Origin: Trichaptum fuscoviolaceum
Lineage: Eukaryota; Basidiomycota; Agaricomycetes; Hymenochaetales; Trichaptaceae
Direction: 5' to 3'
DNA length: 64,000 nucleotides
NCBI GenBank assembly: GCA_910574455.1
Contig: CAJSYZ010000002.1
Span: 6,087,390 to 6,151,389, forward strand
Below the pieces are notes generated by a model. The model was not told the origin of the DNA. It worked only from the letters and a program-made list of their open reading frames with translations, and did not search any database. Of the stretch, positions 10,134-21,417 are shown one piece after another; within the stretch, counting starts at the first letter, position 1, and the number at the start of each line of letters is the position of its first letter. Made by a program: the position numbers and the translations under genes.

Positions 10134-11856
10134 TTAATCGGTACGATGGACGAACAAATTCGAGCCAGAACAATACCAGATAGTACCGCTATACGGCTCT
10201 ACGTGTATGCCATTACACGCAATAACTCCGTCGATAAGGTTATCAATCGGACTGAGACGTACCGCTCGTCCCAAAGAGCGGTTATTCCGGATAGATTCGA
10301 TGGATCCATCTAATAACATCTCTTCGAAAGGATCAAGCATTTTGACTGCGGTAGCATATGCCCGAGAACCGTGGGGCACTGCGTAACTCGTAGTATGAAG
10401 TGCAAACAGGTATCCCGTTCGGGTTGCGGACGTCAGATGAGCAATAACCATACTTTTCCTTCTATACGAGTGTGACAGAGACTGTCGCTGACACGTGAGG
10501 TGATATCCGTTCTGAGGAACGTCATGGGCAATGGATATCGGAGAAGGACTGTTCATTGGACTGACTGAAGCCGGGGAGAACATAAGCTCAAAAGCCTTAT
10601 ACTCGTTATGGTAGCAGCGGACGAGAAGAAGTATTCGGGTAGGAGTTGCAGGAGCATCATGCTCACACATGGCTGGAGTCTTCCAAGAGCTTGTACAGAC
10701 AGAGCTGCTTGAAATATAGCGGTTAGAGGTGCCATCGCTGTTCAAGATCCTAACTTCGGTTGAGTCTCGGAAGATATCCGGTGACCGCACAGACGTGTAT
10801 GAAGCGGAGGCACCAGCTTTTCCGCTATCGCGCCCATGTCCATTGTTGAAGATAGTGGACAAAGGAATTGCCGAAAAGTCCAAGACATCTCCAGGCACCC
10901 CGTGCACTACACAGAGATGGTTGTGGAGAATGAGTGAGAGATGGATTGCAGGGCGCTGACAAAACGGTATTAGGTTTATCATTTAGTGTTGAAATAGGAG
11001 TACTAACGCGTTCAAAGACAATCACTGTTGCCTCCCCAGTCCTCCAATTCCAAACAAGTGTTCTCATTTCTTCTTGAACGACTACCACTTCCCGGCCGAG
11101 TACGATATCGTATATCGTCCTGTGATTACGATCCTGGGCGAGCATGATTGAACGAGCAATCTCTGAAGTTCCCGAACGAATGTCGAAGCGCACTACGGTT
11201 ACAGAACTATCATCGACGGTCAGATAGCCCAAACGACTGGCGGTCTAGACAAGTATCCTTACGTTTGACTGTCTATACGAATGGAACCATAAGCGAGAAC
11301 GAGTGTGTTTCCTTTGTCTGCAAAGAGACAGTCTATTTGCGAAATGCCTTCACCTCGGGAAGATGCACCAGTGTATGAGCCGATCTGTTCCTGACTTTCT
11401 GTATCATAGTAATAGACGCAGCCATCCCAATCCACAACGATAAAGTATTTTCCACCCGGAAGGAGCTTAGCCAAATGAACAGTTTGTACGCGTATCCCGA
11501 AGGCGATGCTGTGCGATGGTTTTGGTCCCCGTGGAGAGGACCAGTTCAGATACGATCTAGTCGATCGAATCACCATCTCGCGTAATCTCTCCGTGGATAA
11601 TGATTGAAGCGACTCGTGAGGCGCAAGATTGGGAGCATGGTCGTAGTCAAGGTTCGTAGCCAAAGTTAACCAAAGATGTCGATACAGCGACACCTTCCTC
11701 AGAAACCTACACGTCTTCGGCGAATCACGCTTAGTTATGTCATAACGAGGAGCAACACTAAGTACGAACCTGTTCCATCTTCAATATCGAGAATACATCA
11801 CAGCAAATAAGAATAGCAAGCGCAATGTCTTCATCGAGGTTGGCGAGTTCGACCAT
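10134..11856 (-). CDS. F-box protein with WD40-like C-terminal region, copy 1
   Basis: Four minus-strand exons (11856-11770, 11714-11263, 11206-11008, 10955-10134) join in frame to about 519 residues. Exon 1 (29 codons, MVELANLDEDIALAILICC...) with the start of exon 2 (TCRFLRKVSLYRHLWLTL) forms an F-box. Exon 2 continues with DLAPHES-like text (NLAPHESLQSLSTERLREM) and a first propeller-like strand set (LLPGGKYFIVVDWDGCVYYYD). Exon 3 ends in LVWNWRTGEATVIV, typical of the WD40-like repeats of this agaricomycete F-box family. Exon 4 ends GTIWYCSGSNLFVHRTD. Exon 1 and 2 lengths (87 and 452 nt) are identical in the copies at 17592 and 21418. The role by family is substrate receptor for an SCF ubiquitin ligase; the target is unknown. 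Introns are 47-56 nt. Confidence 0.8.
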
Positions 11857-12229
11857 GTTGTATAAAGGTTCAATTAATCTGGAAGTCTGTGCATCAACTC
11901 GCGAGGTTGAGATAGGGCAAGATACGTGTGCTCACCTTCACTTGAACTTAAACTTGATCGAAAGCACCCGTACTTCAGATCCAGTGAAGGCTGGGTGGGG
12001 AGATCAGGCAGCGACACTTCAACTTGAGCACCGTGACGTGCAAGTGCTACAAACAAACCATAACATAACATCAGGGTTGGGCCAAGACGGGAGAAGACGG
12101 GAACAGGTTGGTTACCAGTGTTCCTCTTCCTTCTTTTCCTCAATCCAACTTCGCTCCGATGTCTAGCACCATTGCTTACTCTACCAGTAGCAGGAAGCAC
12201 AGGATTACGGTTTGATATTCAAAAAACGC

Positions 12230-12720
12230 GCGTCTTCTGTATCCTGATTTGATTGGAAACATTCTCCAGGAAACCCAACACTCCGACGATACATCACTAC
12301 CAGAGCCTCCATCTGCTATCGCGATGCTAACACCAGAAATTATCTCAGCTCTCTTCGGATACACTCGTCCGGATAGCCAGGCACATGCACATGTCAGAAT
12401 AGAATCGCCCTTGAATGTTTCCCGAGTCTCGCGGTCCTGGAGGCAACGGCAATCTCAGCCTCGTCTTTGTGGTCTTTCATTTGCGTTTATGGTGAATCTT
12501 CATGAGATACCTCGAAGGACCGAATCAGGCAAATTCACCAGCAGCAACTTACTGCTTGGAGCCTTCAGATAGGACATCCGAAGGCGCACCCTCTGGAATT
12601 TACGGTCGTACAGCTACCCCATTTCGTTTCCGAAGAACAGGACTGTATCCTTCACGACGCTCACTCAGCTTGCAAATATGTGTACCCTTCCTGATTTCCA
12701 TACGTCACAACGTTTGATTA
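12230..12720 (+). pseudogene. F-box gene fragment on plus strand
   Basis: The plus strand reads LIGNILQETQHSDDTSL, LTPEIISALFGYTRP and IESPLNVSRVSRSWRQ, which match the N-terminus and F-box of the F-box/LRR-like genes at 1156-2541 and 32084-33414. After RSWRQ the frame is shifted and only scattered similarity remains (IPRRTESGKF). No C-terminal part follows. It is an inverted, truncated copy. It usefully preserves the ancestral CAG codon at the position where the copy at 33.3 kb has TAG. Confidence 0.65.
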
Positions 12721-13619
12721 GTTAACCAGTATCATGATGTCGAACCTAGATCCGAACTAAGTCTGCTTCTCTCCTCGTTATCTTTTGCTTTTCTTTCCCC
12801 TACAGTGCTACTTGTTTTGTCTACCGTGACTCCTTGTTACTTTAGTTGTAGTCAAGATCAGATCCATCCGTTGTAAGTAGCCCTCTAAGTCATGCTGTGC
12901 ACAACCTCATTGTATTTGTCTAGTAGTAGATACTTACTTCTCTAATATTGTGTGTGTAGTTTGCAAATGAGACTACTAAGGCAAACCACTGGGACACGGA
13001 CTTGGCCTTGACCAACTGAGCACTCTGCGACAAGCGGCTGTAGTCCAATACTTTTCATTTACTATTAATTACGTGAGCACAAGCTCTAATGGTGGTTTAA
13101 CTCATGATTGCGTTAAAGTGTACCGGTAAAATCCAATGCGGTTATACTTTATATATAAGAACATGAATCGAGGGCGTTAATGATGAGTAAAATATGTCTA
13201 CAGTATCATGGAGATACAGATTATAATATAGAATACACTTCAACAACATCTAAATCAAGGCTTTCATCATCTAGGTAAGGGTATTCATTACGATTTTGGG
13301 GTTGCTTGCTTCTGAACTTGACTTGAGGCGAAGAACTTGGTCCCAAGTGTGGAGTAATCATGATGATAATACAATGTGGGTATCTGATTAGCAATCGGAA
13401 CGTGCAGACGGTAAGATACTAGTAGTGCGTAAATTTCGTTCTTGGGTATTGTGGGTTGAGACTGCACGAATATGAGTGTCAACAAACAAACGGGCGAATG
13501 TGAAGCCTAGTTGAGAGAGTTGGAGTCGTCAACATGCCGCACAGAGCAGAATAAGTGGCATCGTAACCAGGAATAGAGTACATACCTCATTGTTATCATT
13601 GCCACTCAGTGATCAATTC
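12721..13619. other. intergenic, no gene seen
   Basis: This AT-rich stretch has no supportable exon; the short frame near 13288-13485 on the minus strand has no recognisable feature. It includes the 3' flank of the histidine-rich gene at 13620. Confidence 0.4.
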
Positions 13620-13952
13620 TCAGTATCTATACGGGCTGCTACGATATCCATAGCTGGGAGACTCCACCACTCCCGGGTATATTCCACCGCCTCCTCCATT
13701 TGTACTCGGGTAATGGCTTTGGCTATATATTGCGTGACCATGTCCGGTGCTGTAGGTATATTGGTGATGAGGCTGGTGGTGAGGTCGTCTCCTGTGTCCA
13801 TAAGAGCGTGCGTGCGACTGTGCGGGGTAATGGTAGCGCGAGGAGTGTCCATAGCCGTGACCATAGCCTCTGTAGTGCGGATGATGATGGCGCGAAGAAT
13901 GCGAGCCATATGAGTAACCGCGCGAGTGAGGGTGAGATTGGGAGTTGCCCAT
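13620..13952 (-). CDS. small histidine-rich protein with MGNS N-terminus, copy 2
   Basis: A single-exon frame of 110 codons starts at ATG with MGNSQSHPHSRGYSYGSH. It has the same layout as 5438-5776: His/Tyr/Gly/Ser repeats (HHHPHYRGYGHGYGHSSRYH, RRRPHHQPHHQYTYSTGHGH), a glycine run (NGGGGGIYPG) and the C-terminus YGYRSSPYRY. Gly2 and Ser6 fit the N-myristoylation consensus. Replacements between the two copies are scattered while length and ends are kept, consistent with both being used. A TATA box (AATATATAAG on the minus strand, 14136-14145) and the shared upstream block at 14390-14700 lie before it. Function is unknown; metal binding through histidines is an inference from composition. Long frames in other phases here are shadows. 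Confidence 0.72.
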   Translation of the reverse strand: MGNSQSHPHSRGYSYGSHSSRHHHPHYRGYGHGYGHSSRYHYPAQSHARSYGHRRRPHHQPHHQYTYSTGHGHAIYSQSHYPSTNGGGGGIYPGVVESPSYGYRSSPYRY

Positions 13953-14135
13953 TTTCCGTGTCGTTGTGTTCGTGGTCTTTGTCGGGGGAGTTTGATGACT
14001 CGAGACGTGCGCAACGGTGGGTGCAGCGGTTGGGTAGAACGAAAATGCTGCTGTGTCTTATATGTGGAAACACTACAAGGGGGGGAATGAGTGGGGTTTG
14101 AGTCGTGGAGACAAGTGGCGAACTTCCACACCGGT

Positions 14136-14145
14136 CTTATATATT
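14136..14145 (-). promoter_or_regulatory. TATA box of second histidine-rich gene
   Basis: AATATATAAG read on the minus strand lies about 190 bp upstream of the ATG at 13952. The equivalent site before the broken copy at 31.4 kb has lost the TATA core. Confidence 0.6.
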
Positions 14146-14389
14146 GTTCCTTACGGGAAGGCCCATGATCGAACCCAATCTGCTTTTGACAGAAGCTTTC
14201 TCCTGGGCGCGTGATGATGTTCGCGAGCACAAAGCGCGCGTATGGGGATGAAGTCATAACAAGCATAGGAAAGGCGGTGCTGAATTATCTCTGCTATACT
14301 TCCGTATGTGCAGACCCTAGAAAAATGCTATTTGAGCAGAGGAGGTGGGGTTTCAAAAGACCGCTTAAGCGCCCGGTATCGCGCTGATC

Positions 14390-14700
14390 TGGTATCGGTC
14401 CAGAAATAGACGGGGAGACAGCTGGTGTATTCAGGTGCATTTGATGTCAGAGATGGATAACCCTGGAAGATGATGGCACAGGATGGTGGACAGCTTCAGC
14501 ACCCGTTTGGAGAATGGGTCCCGCTGTATTTCCGTATTCCGAACACGACTATCCCGTTCGATTGACACGCATACTTGGGTTGAAAGTGCGATCAGATATT
14601 TAATACGTTGCGTTTCCGAGATATTGGCATCCGGAAGACGGAAGGCGTCAAGGATGAGCGCAAAGTTGAGGACTGTTTGACAATCAATCAACGTAAACGG
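14390..14700 (-). repeat. conserved upstream block of histidine-rich genes, copy 2
   Basis: The block is read on the minus strand, upstream of the histidine-rich gene at 13620-13952. It aligns by eye along most of its length with 30600-31000 (plus) and more weakly with 6090-6470 (minus). A frame of 86 codons exists here but is not kept in the other copies, so coding is unlikely. Confidence 0.6.
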
Positions 14701-14929
14701 AGATCACGAATCTAATCTCATCCAGGGTACGATTGAATGAGCTTGGGGCAGCTGTGCAAAAGAAAACACTGTGATCATACCATTGAGCACCATGTTACCG
14801 TAGCAACCAGGGTGTCCCGCCGAGCGCTCCAATCCTACTAAAGCTGTCCGAAGTGAAACGTCGATCCTCCTAATATCAATACGAAGGGCTGCACTGCGTT
14901 TCACATCGTATAGTGAAATAGAGTCAAGG

Positions 14930-15480
14930 TGGACAGGAGCTAAGGAAAAAGAAGGCTTGAAGAGGGCGTGAAGAAGCTCCGATGCTGAAAGAGAGAAGGG
15001 TATATCTGTTGACGAAGCGAAAGCGAAAGATCCTGGCGCCGAATTTCTACCCTCAACGACGCGCTAGACGCAAACGAGCTGCGCGTCGTCGGAGCGACAG
15101 TCATCCTTGTATGACGCGCCGCCGACACGCGCCTAGTCCCGAGAAGGCGAGAGACGATCAACGATCAAAACCATCACCGAGTCCAACGCGGGCGCAGACA
15201 CAGACACAGACGGGAGCGCGAGTGTTGATACGCCCGAGTGCGAGACTGTGCTAGCGTGATGCAGACTTAGAGACCGCAGAGCTGAGTCAAGTTGGCGCAA
15301 AGGTCGAGGAAAGCGGGTACTCGTGCTCATTGACGCCAACCGCCCAGCCGCCGAATTCATCGGTAGAACATGAATGTCAGAGAGCACCGACGCTGACTCA
15401 CTGCGCTCCGCAATTGATAGTATCGCTGAATCATGAGTATTTTTCCCCATCATCCTATAGCAACCAACTACTTTCAAGCC
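14930..15480 (-). pseudogene. fragment of mucin-like gene
   Basis: Minus-strand pieces such as SAARHTRMTVAPTTRSSF (intact gene: STARHTRTTIVATTRSTS) and RSFFTPSSS match the FFTPS-repeat region of the mucin-like genes. They are followed by further serine-rich text in another frame. Neither end of the gene is present and frames are broken. It directly abuts an F-box/LRR remnant, in the opposite order to the intact locus at 32-40 kb. Confidence 0.6.
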
Positions 15481-15829
15481 ATCATCGTCGTAAAGCTGTC
15501 CGAAGTGATGTGTCGATCCCTCCCATGTTGAGATACGAAGGACGTTTCTGCGAATACATCTTGTTGGTACAGTGATCGGTGAAGTTGAGTCTCTGCATTT
15601 TGAACGGGCTCACTCAAGACAAAGGTGGGGTCGACAAAGGTGAGTGAAGGACCAGCGTTGAGGGCACACCTTTGAGCCCACCCGGGTCGGCCCTATAGTT
15701 AGCCGAGCTGAGCCAATAGTGATCCGGACTCCTCCGGATAAGTGACAGACTGCCTGATTGTCAACAACAACGACTCCGACACGTCTTCCAACTTCAAGCT
15801 CAAGTCCGAGTCAGTCTCGACGCAACAAC

Positions 15830-16070
15830 CCTCCATATTTTTCTCACAAATTCTCATACGTCTCTTCTTCCAGCCGCTAAAGGACATTTTTGACAACCGA
15901 AGTCAAAGGACGTCCCCCTTGGGTGAATTGCCTTGAATAGTCAGAATGTTGGGCACATCATCAGCGCGACAGGTCATGCACAGGCTCACCAGTGTGGGCG
16001 ACGCTTAAAGCACATTACGGAGATCGTCACACTTGATTCCGACGTTAAAGTTTGTTCGCCTTGGTTCCTC
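15830..16070 (-). pseudogene. fragment of F-box/LRR-like gene C-terminal part
   Basis: DNA at 15880-16070 aligns by eye with about 32280-32480, the region of the F-box gene at 32084-33414 that encodes DILCPVLSKMSFSGW and the leucine-rich-like text before it. Shared stretches include CCAGCCGCTAAAG/CCAGCCACTAAAG. The match ends abruptly at about 16070, where the 1.4 kb inverted-repeat element begins, so the element may have cut the gene or marked a rearrangement point. Confidence 0.6.
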
Positions 16071-16074
16071 GAGT

Positions 16075-17475
16075 ACTACTGGGATCCTCTAGCCTCGTGA
16101 CCAGGCCAGGCGTAGCGTTTTTAGATGTCTGCTGTGGCAGCCTGAGACCGGCGCTAGCCGGCCTGGTTTCTCTAACGAAAATTTTGGCGCTATCATATTG
16201 AGTTTGAAATTAATCCAAATGAAGCAGTGATATCATAGGTCTTGCTCATGTAAGGCAAGCATTATTTTAGACTTTTTTTTTTGAATACATTATTTTGTCA
16301 CGGCTCACGCTGAGATCTTCGCGGTGTGCAAACACTTTTGGCTCTCCCATCCATGGACGACGCTCGAGCATTTCAGAGATGTGGTGAGTACACGATTCTG
16401 TCTCTCTAATTTGTGCTAGTATTCACCTCAACATGTTGCTCGTGGGTGCTGTGGCATTTGCGCATGTGATGGATGTATCGCAGCGGTGGTGATTGAACCT
16501 TTGGCTGAAGATGGCGGAGAGTGCTCGCCATTCTGGACAGGAGCTAGACTGCGCCGGAGAGCTTGAGGACACGTCCATGCTCTTGAACCAACCAACCAAT
16601 CAGTCACTACGCCATGACACTGTCTCTCCTCTAAAGCTACTTACTTCGTCACAAAGGCATCATTGACAGAGACGACATATATGCCTTTCATGCCCCTCTC
16701 CTCAAAAGTGCTAGCATTCTCAAGATACCCGGGTACCTGGCTGCTGCTGCATGCAGGAGTGAAAGCGCCCGGCACACCAACCTACGTACAGTATGTGTGT
16801 TGTTTAATAACCTTTCGTTGATATCGGCTAACACGACTGGTAGGTACGGACTTCCATGTGAGACTCGATTCGACTCAGTGACCGTACTAATCGCGGTGCG
16901 TGCGCAGCCAGTGTTATAACTAGTGCAATCTCATTTAACTCATATTGTAGAAGGGAAAGGGTGTGCTGGATCGTATGGGAGATCTCAAGAGGCCGCAGGT
17001 GGATGCACATAATGCATGGGAGAGCAAGTACGGCAGAAGAGAGGGGACACTCGAATCTTCGCGCCTCTCCAAACCAAACCAAATCTCTCTCGCGTCAAGC
17101 AAGCGTCAATGGCAAAGGGACGCAGACATGGTATAAGGATGCTTCAGTGGTTGCACAGGAGAAGCGGCGACGTGACGAGGTACAGGTGGGAGCAACGGAA
17201 TCGCTCGAGCAGGCTGCTATAAGACAGAGACAACCTGTACTTCAAGTTAATAAAGTTGTCACGTATACCTTTGCATCTATTGACTTAAACTTTTAATCTC
17301 TGATTACATGAGTGTATCTACGAAAACATTGCCTCATTTGGATTAATTTCAAACTCAATATGATAGCGCTTTAAATTTTGGCTAGAGATCCCAGACCGCT
17401 GCGCTGAGCCCCACCCAGTGGCCGGCGACCCCAAAAGCAGCAGTCTGGTTACGAGACTAGGGATCCACAGGCTGT
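16075..17475. mobile_element. 1.4 kb DNA element with long terminal inverted repeats
   Basis: The left end (about 16090-16235) and right end (about 17310-17470) are inverted copies. The outer parts read GGATCC-TCTAGCCTCGTGACCAG on the left and GGATCCCTAGTCTCGTAACCAG on the right strand. The inner parts share GCGCTATCATATTGAG and TTTGAAATTAATCCAAATGA. Between them no transposase was recognised, only short frames (for example minus 16828-17082), so it looks like a non-autonomous element. The exact ends and any target-site duplication are unclear because the palindrome GGATCC sits at both borders. Confidence 0.65.
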
Positions 17476-17591
17476 CACACCGCAGTCACCTGCCTTCTTG
17501 GGAAATTAAATGTTCAGGGCAGGTACACGTCTTGTATATCAGGCTACTCGAAGTTGACACGTGAACCTCTACTCGTTGCCTCAAAAACACC

Positions 17592-19308
17592 ATGGGCAAA
17601 CTCGACAACTTCAATGAAGATATCGCGCTTGCTATTCTTCTTTTATGTGATGCATTTACAATATTGAAGATGGAGCAGGTCGGTGCTTAATGTTGTTCAT
17701 CCTTGTAACACACCTAAACCTGGATTCACCAAAGACTTGCAGCGTCTTCAGGATGGTGTCAAGAGAGCGTCACCTTTGGCTAACTTTGGCTACGAACCTT
17801 GACTACGACCATGCTCCCAATCTTGCACCTCACGAGTCCCTTCAGTCATTATCCACGGAGAGAATCCGCGAGATGGTGATTCGATCAGCCAGAGTGTACA
17901 CAAACTGGAACTCTCCTCGTGGACCCAGACCATCGCGCAGCATCGTCTTCGACCTACGCATAGAATCTGTTCGTTTAGCTAAGCTGCTTCCGGGCGGAAG
18001 ATACTTTATCGCTGTGGATTGGGACTTTATTGTCTACTGCTATGACACGGACACTCAAAATCAGATCGGCTCATACATTGGTGCATCTTCCCGCGGCGAA
18101 TTCATTTATCAAATAGATTGCCTTGTTCTCGAGGCAGAAAACGCACTTGCTCTAGCCTACGGAGCTCATAGAGAGGATCTTCAAACGTAAGAATACGTAT
18201 TTGGCCATTAGTCGCTTGAGCTAATTAACCGTTGATAAAAGTTCTGTAACCATAGTGCGCTTCGATATTTGCTCGGGAACTTCGGAGATCGCTCGCTCAA
18301 TCACGCTTGCCCGGGATGGTGAACACAGGTCGACATTCGATGTCATGATTGGCCGGGAAGTGGTGGTTGTTCTAGAAGGAATGAGAATACTCGTATGGAA
18401 TTGGAGGACTGGCGAGGCAACAGTAATTGTCGAAGAACAACATGTTAGTAATCCCGAGTCTATGACATTAAATGATTAACCTAACACCATTTTATTAGCA
18501 CCTTGTTTACCATCGCCCACTTATCCTCCACAACCATCTCTTCGTAGTTTCCGAGATGTCTGGCGATTTCTTTGACGTCACAGCGATCCCTTTGTCCACT
18601 TTCTTTCGCGATCGACATGGGCGCGATAGCGGGAAACCCGGTGCCTCCGCTTCATACACGTCTGTGCGGTCACAGGATGTCTTCCGGGACTCTACAAGAG
18701 TTAAGATATTGGACAGTAATGGCGACTTTCCCCACTATATTGTCAGCATGTCTGTCTGCACGAGCTCTTGGAAAACTCCGAGCACGTGTGAGCATGATGC
18801 TCCTGCAACTCCAACCCGGATACTTCTCCTTAGCGAAGGCGACCATGACGAATATAAGGTTTTTGAGCTTCTTTTCTCCCCGCCATCCATCGGACCTTCT
18901 CCGCCATCCATCAACCATGACCTTCCTCAAAACGGATATCGTCTCACGTGTCAGCAACAGTCACTGCCACGTTCCAAGCAAAATATGTTCGCACCCCAGT
19001 TCACGTCGGCACCCCGAACAGGGCGACTAGTATGTGCACTTCATGCCAATGGTGACTATGCAGTGCCTCACAGTCCTCGAGCATATGTTACCGCGATCGA
19101 CATGCTCGATCTGTTGAAGGAGACGCTACCAGATGGGTCCAACAATTCTGTCTCGAATGAACGCCCTTTGGGGCAAATGGGACTTCAAAGTCCAATTGAT
19201 ACCCTTGTCGATCAATCTCTTCCATGCAATAGCATAAATATAGATCCGTATAGCGGTGCCATCTGGTATTGCTTTGGCCCGAAGTTGTTCATCCATTGTA
19301 CCGATTAA
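17592..19308 (+). CDS. F-box protein with WD40-like C-terminal region, copy 2
   Basis: Four exons (17592-17678, 17735-18186, 18242-18443, 18499-19308) join in frame to 516 residues. Exon 1 (MGKLDNFNEDIALAILLLC...) plus the first residues of exon 2 (TCSVFRMVSRERHLWLTL) form the F-box. NLAPHESLQSLSTERIREM, LLPGGRYFIAVDWDFIVYCYD and LVWNWRTGEATVIV follow as in copy 1, and the end is GAIWYCFGPKLFIHCTD. Intron 1 uses a GTCGGT donor and AAAG acceptor; that unusual choice is forced by the frame and repeated in copy 3. By family it would be a substrate receptor of an SCF ubiquitin ligase. The gene and about 600 bp downstream of it are closely related to the broken copy at 28.8-31.0 kb, so the two come from a recent segmental duplication. 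Confidence 0.8.
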
Positions 19309-19479
19309 TGTCACTACTTGGAAACCGTAACTCTTTCAAGTTACAGAAGTAATCCTTCCGTGAATGTTGTGCAATATACTTATCTGTTTGTAATAGGGAT
19401 GAGGCTATAATCGACACCATGGAAAGATAAATGAGGCTTTCCCGACTTGGCCAAAAAAGTTATCACATCCTGGATGAAA

Positions 19480-19880
19480 TCAATTTTGTGAGCTCCTCAG
19501 CATTGATCGATTATCAAATGGTCCTCAATTTTGCATTCATCCTTACCAAGCCAGGGGTACCTTCGGTTTTCTAGATCCTAGTTATCTTGGAAACGCATTG
19601 TGTCGAGCATCCAATTGTACTTTCAAACTAAGTGTGCACATGTCAATGGACTAATTCCATTTGTTTCTGCATCAGATCGCATGAGCCATCTCATTGTCGA
19701 CATCCACATACATAGGTTGCCGGACTTCGTGGACACTGCACAGTAAAACTCCTTTCTTTGGCTGCGCACCTGTAGAATGGACGACTGCCGGATATCGGGT
19801 GTTTTCGCTCGTTGCCATTGCATGTTCGTGTGAAGTAAGACTGCCACCTTTTTTTATACCCTGATCAGCGCCGCGGATTT
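19480..19880 (+). repeat. truncated copy of the upstream block of histidine-rich genes
   Basis: This stretch matches 30600-31000, including the ends CTGATCAGCGC, but no histidine-rich gene follows; a glycopeptide-family gene lies downstream instead. The block was probably carried along with the duplicated F-box gene and lost its histidine-rich partner. Confidence 0.55.
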
Positions 19881-19995
19881 AAAATTGTTTAGCTTGTGGG
19901 CCTTTCTTCCGAGCAACCCAATTTCACGAGCGAGTGACACAAACAGCGTTGGACTAAAGCAAGTGGCCTACCGCCAGTTTCAGAACGAATCGCTG

Positions 19996-20001
19996 TATAA
20001 A
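19996..20001 (+). promoter_or_regulatory. TATA box of glycopeptide-family gene
   Basis: TATAAA lies about 95 bp upstream of the ATG at 20093, a normal spacing for a fungal core promoter. Confidence 0.5.
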
Positions 20002-20092
20002 CAAGGCGGCATTCCTACCAGAGCACCCACCCTTGAGATTCATTCTCCTCCAAGCAACCTGTCTACCATCTCTCCTCAGTTCTCTGCCTAGT

Positions 20093-21105
20093 ATGCTCTC
20101 GTTCCTTGTTACCACCGCCATTGCTGGTGTCCATGCAGAACAACCTGCAGTACACGTAACGAACAATTGAGTGCAGGCTGGCGAGCGCGCTGCGGACGCT
20201 ACGTATCATTAATACTGACAGTTTTGCGTGCTGAAAATCTGTGTATTCGGATCGGTACGTTCTCTCGCCTCTGATGTCCATCACGCCTTGTCTCATCATT
20301 GTCAATAGCCGAGGCTCATCCGAGGCCCTAACGTCTTATCCACAGGTGGAGACGTCACCATCGGCGGGCCTCTCATCAGTGCCATCGCGTAAACTACGCA
20401 ATAATTTACTACTTCCTCATCCTGACCCTCCTCCTGGGTACCTACAGACCGGTAAACTATTTTCACCATAAGTCTTTCTCCGCCAGGCAGAGTACCCTAA
20501 CATATCACCTACTTTCTTCATTTCCCAAGGCAATTGTGGGCTTAATGGCGAGGGCTGCACAACGGGCCTGGGAGCGGGTCCAGCTCCGATATCTCCCTCA
20601 TTCCTCCGTACGTAATCTGCTTCGGATACGGATTCGAGTCGCAATACGATGATGTTGACTTTAGACGTAAGTTACTTTTTGGCATAGGCATTCATTCTCC
20701 GTGATCTCCTTTTCTTTGGCACAGACTTCCATTCTCTGTGTCCTCCGGATTTGGGTAAGTCATATTCGAGCACATATCACAATCTGGCTTCTGATTTCCT
20801 GTCACCTTTTTTCACTTCTTTCATTCTGTCCAGGTACTTCGGTGGATGTGATGGTGCAGGTGCAGACTGTGACTGTCAGTATCATCGGGCTACTTCCTCT
20901 ACTTACGCATCCTACTAAAGACACAACGCCCGACTGCAAAACGGCTCTCCACCAGCCGCTTTATACCTTCGTCCAGGTCGCCTGCCAGCAAGATAATGTA
21001 AGTTTACACTATAGCTCTCCTGAAGAAACGTTCTCACCGGCGTGTGCACTGTGGATTATCTTGCTTGCGCAGGTTAATCTGGCTATCACGTTCTGTGATT
21101 GGTAA
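20093..21105 (+). pseudogene. secreted 'glycopeptide'-family protein, probably decaying
   Basis: Spliced pieces on the plus strand spell, in order, the conserved parts of the small secreted proteins annotated as 'glycopeptide' in agaricomycetes (thaumatin-like cysteine pattern, recalled, not searched). They are a signal peptide (MLSFLVTTAIAGVHA) with VHVTNN, then PNVLSTGGDVTIGGPLISAI, YLQTG, NCGLNGEGCT, GSGSSSDISLIPP, FSVSSGFG, YFGGCDGAGADC, TFVQVACQQDN and VNLAITFCDW. Several introns are canonical, one with a perfect TACTAA branch site. Three defects suggest loss of function: no usable intron boundaries between VTNN and the next exon, GG instead of AG before YLQTG, and a frameshift with a missing segment after NGEGCT. 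If expressed, it would be an extracellular protein of unknown role. A missed small exon or an assembly error could explain one defect but hardly all three. Confidence 0.65.
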
Positions 21106-21417
21106 CTGGAATCCGAGTTTCAAAATTTGATTTCAGACTTTTGTATTCCCAGAAACACAGAGATGTTCCTGTTGTCTCGCTACGATGTAGATGAGTGAAC
21201 GCACAGTCGTGGAGTCTTGTTCCCTTGGGAGGAAGGGCACTGCGTTCCGGAAATGCGTGAGAACGCTCAGGGAAATCTGCCACTAGATTTCCCGACGAAG
21301 CTCGGCCCGTTTTCTAGTATCCCAATGCGGACTCGGAGATTCAAATCTTAACGTTTATCACGATTATCTATTGCAGATCTGCTTCAGACAGTCGTCTGCT
21401 CGCCGATACCGTACATC

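Noticed and set aside
13613..14266. 217-codon minus-strand frame over the second histidine-rich gene
   Set aside because: It is a shifted-phase shadow of the 110-codon gene, with similarly Thr/Met-rich text also found in the shifted phase of the 5.4 kb copy.
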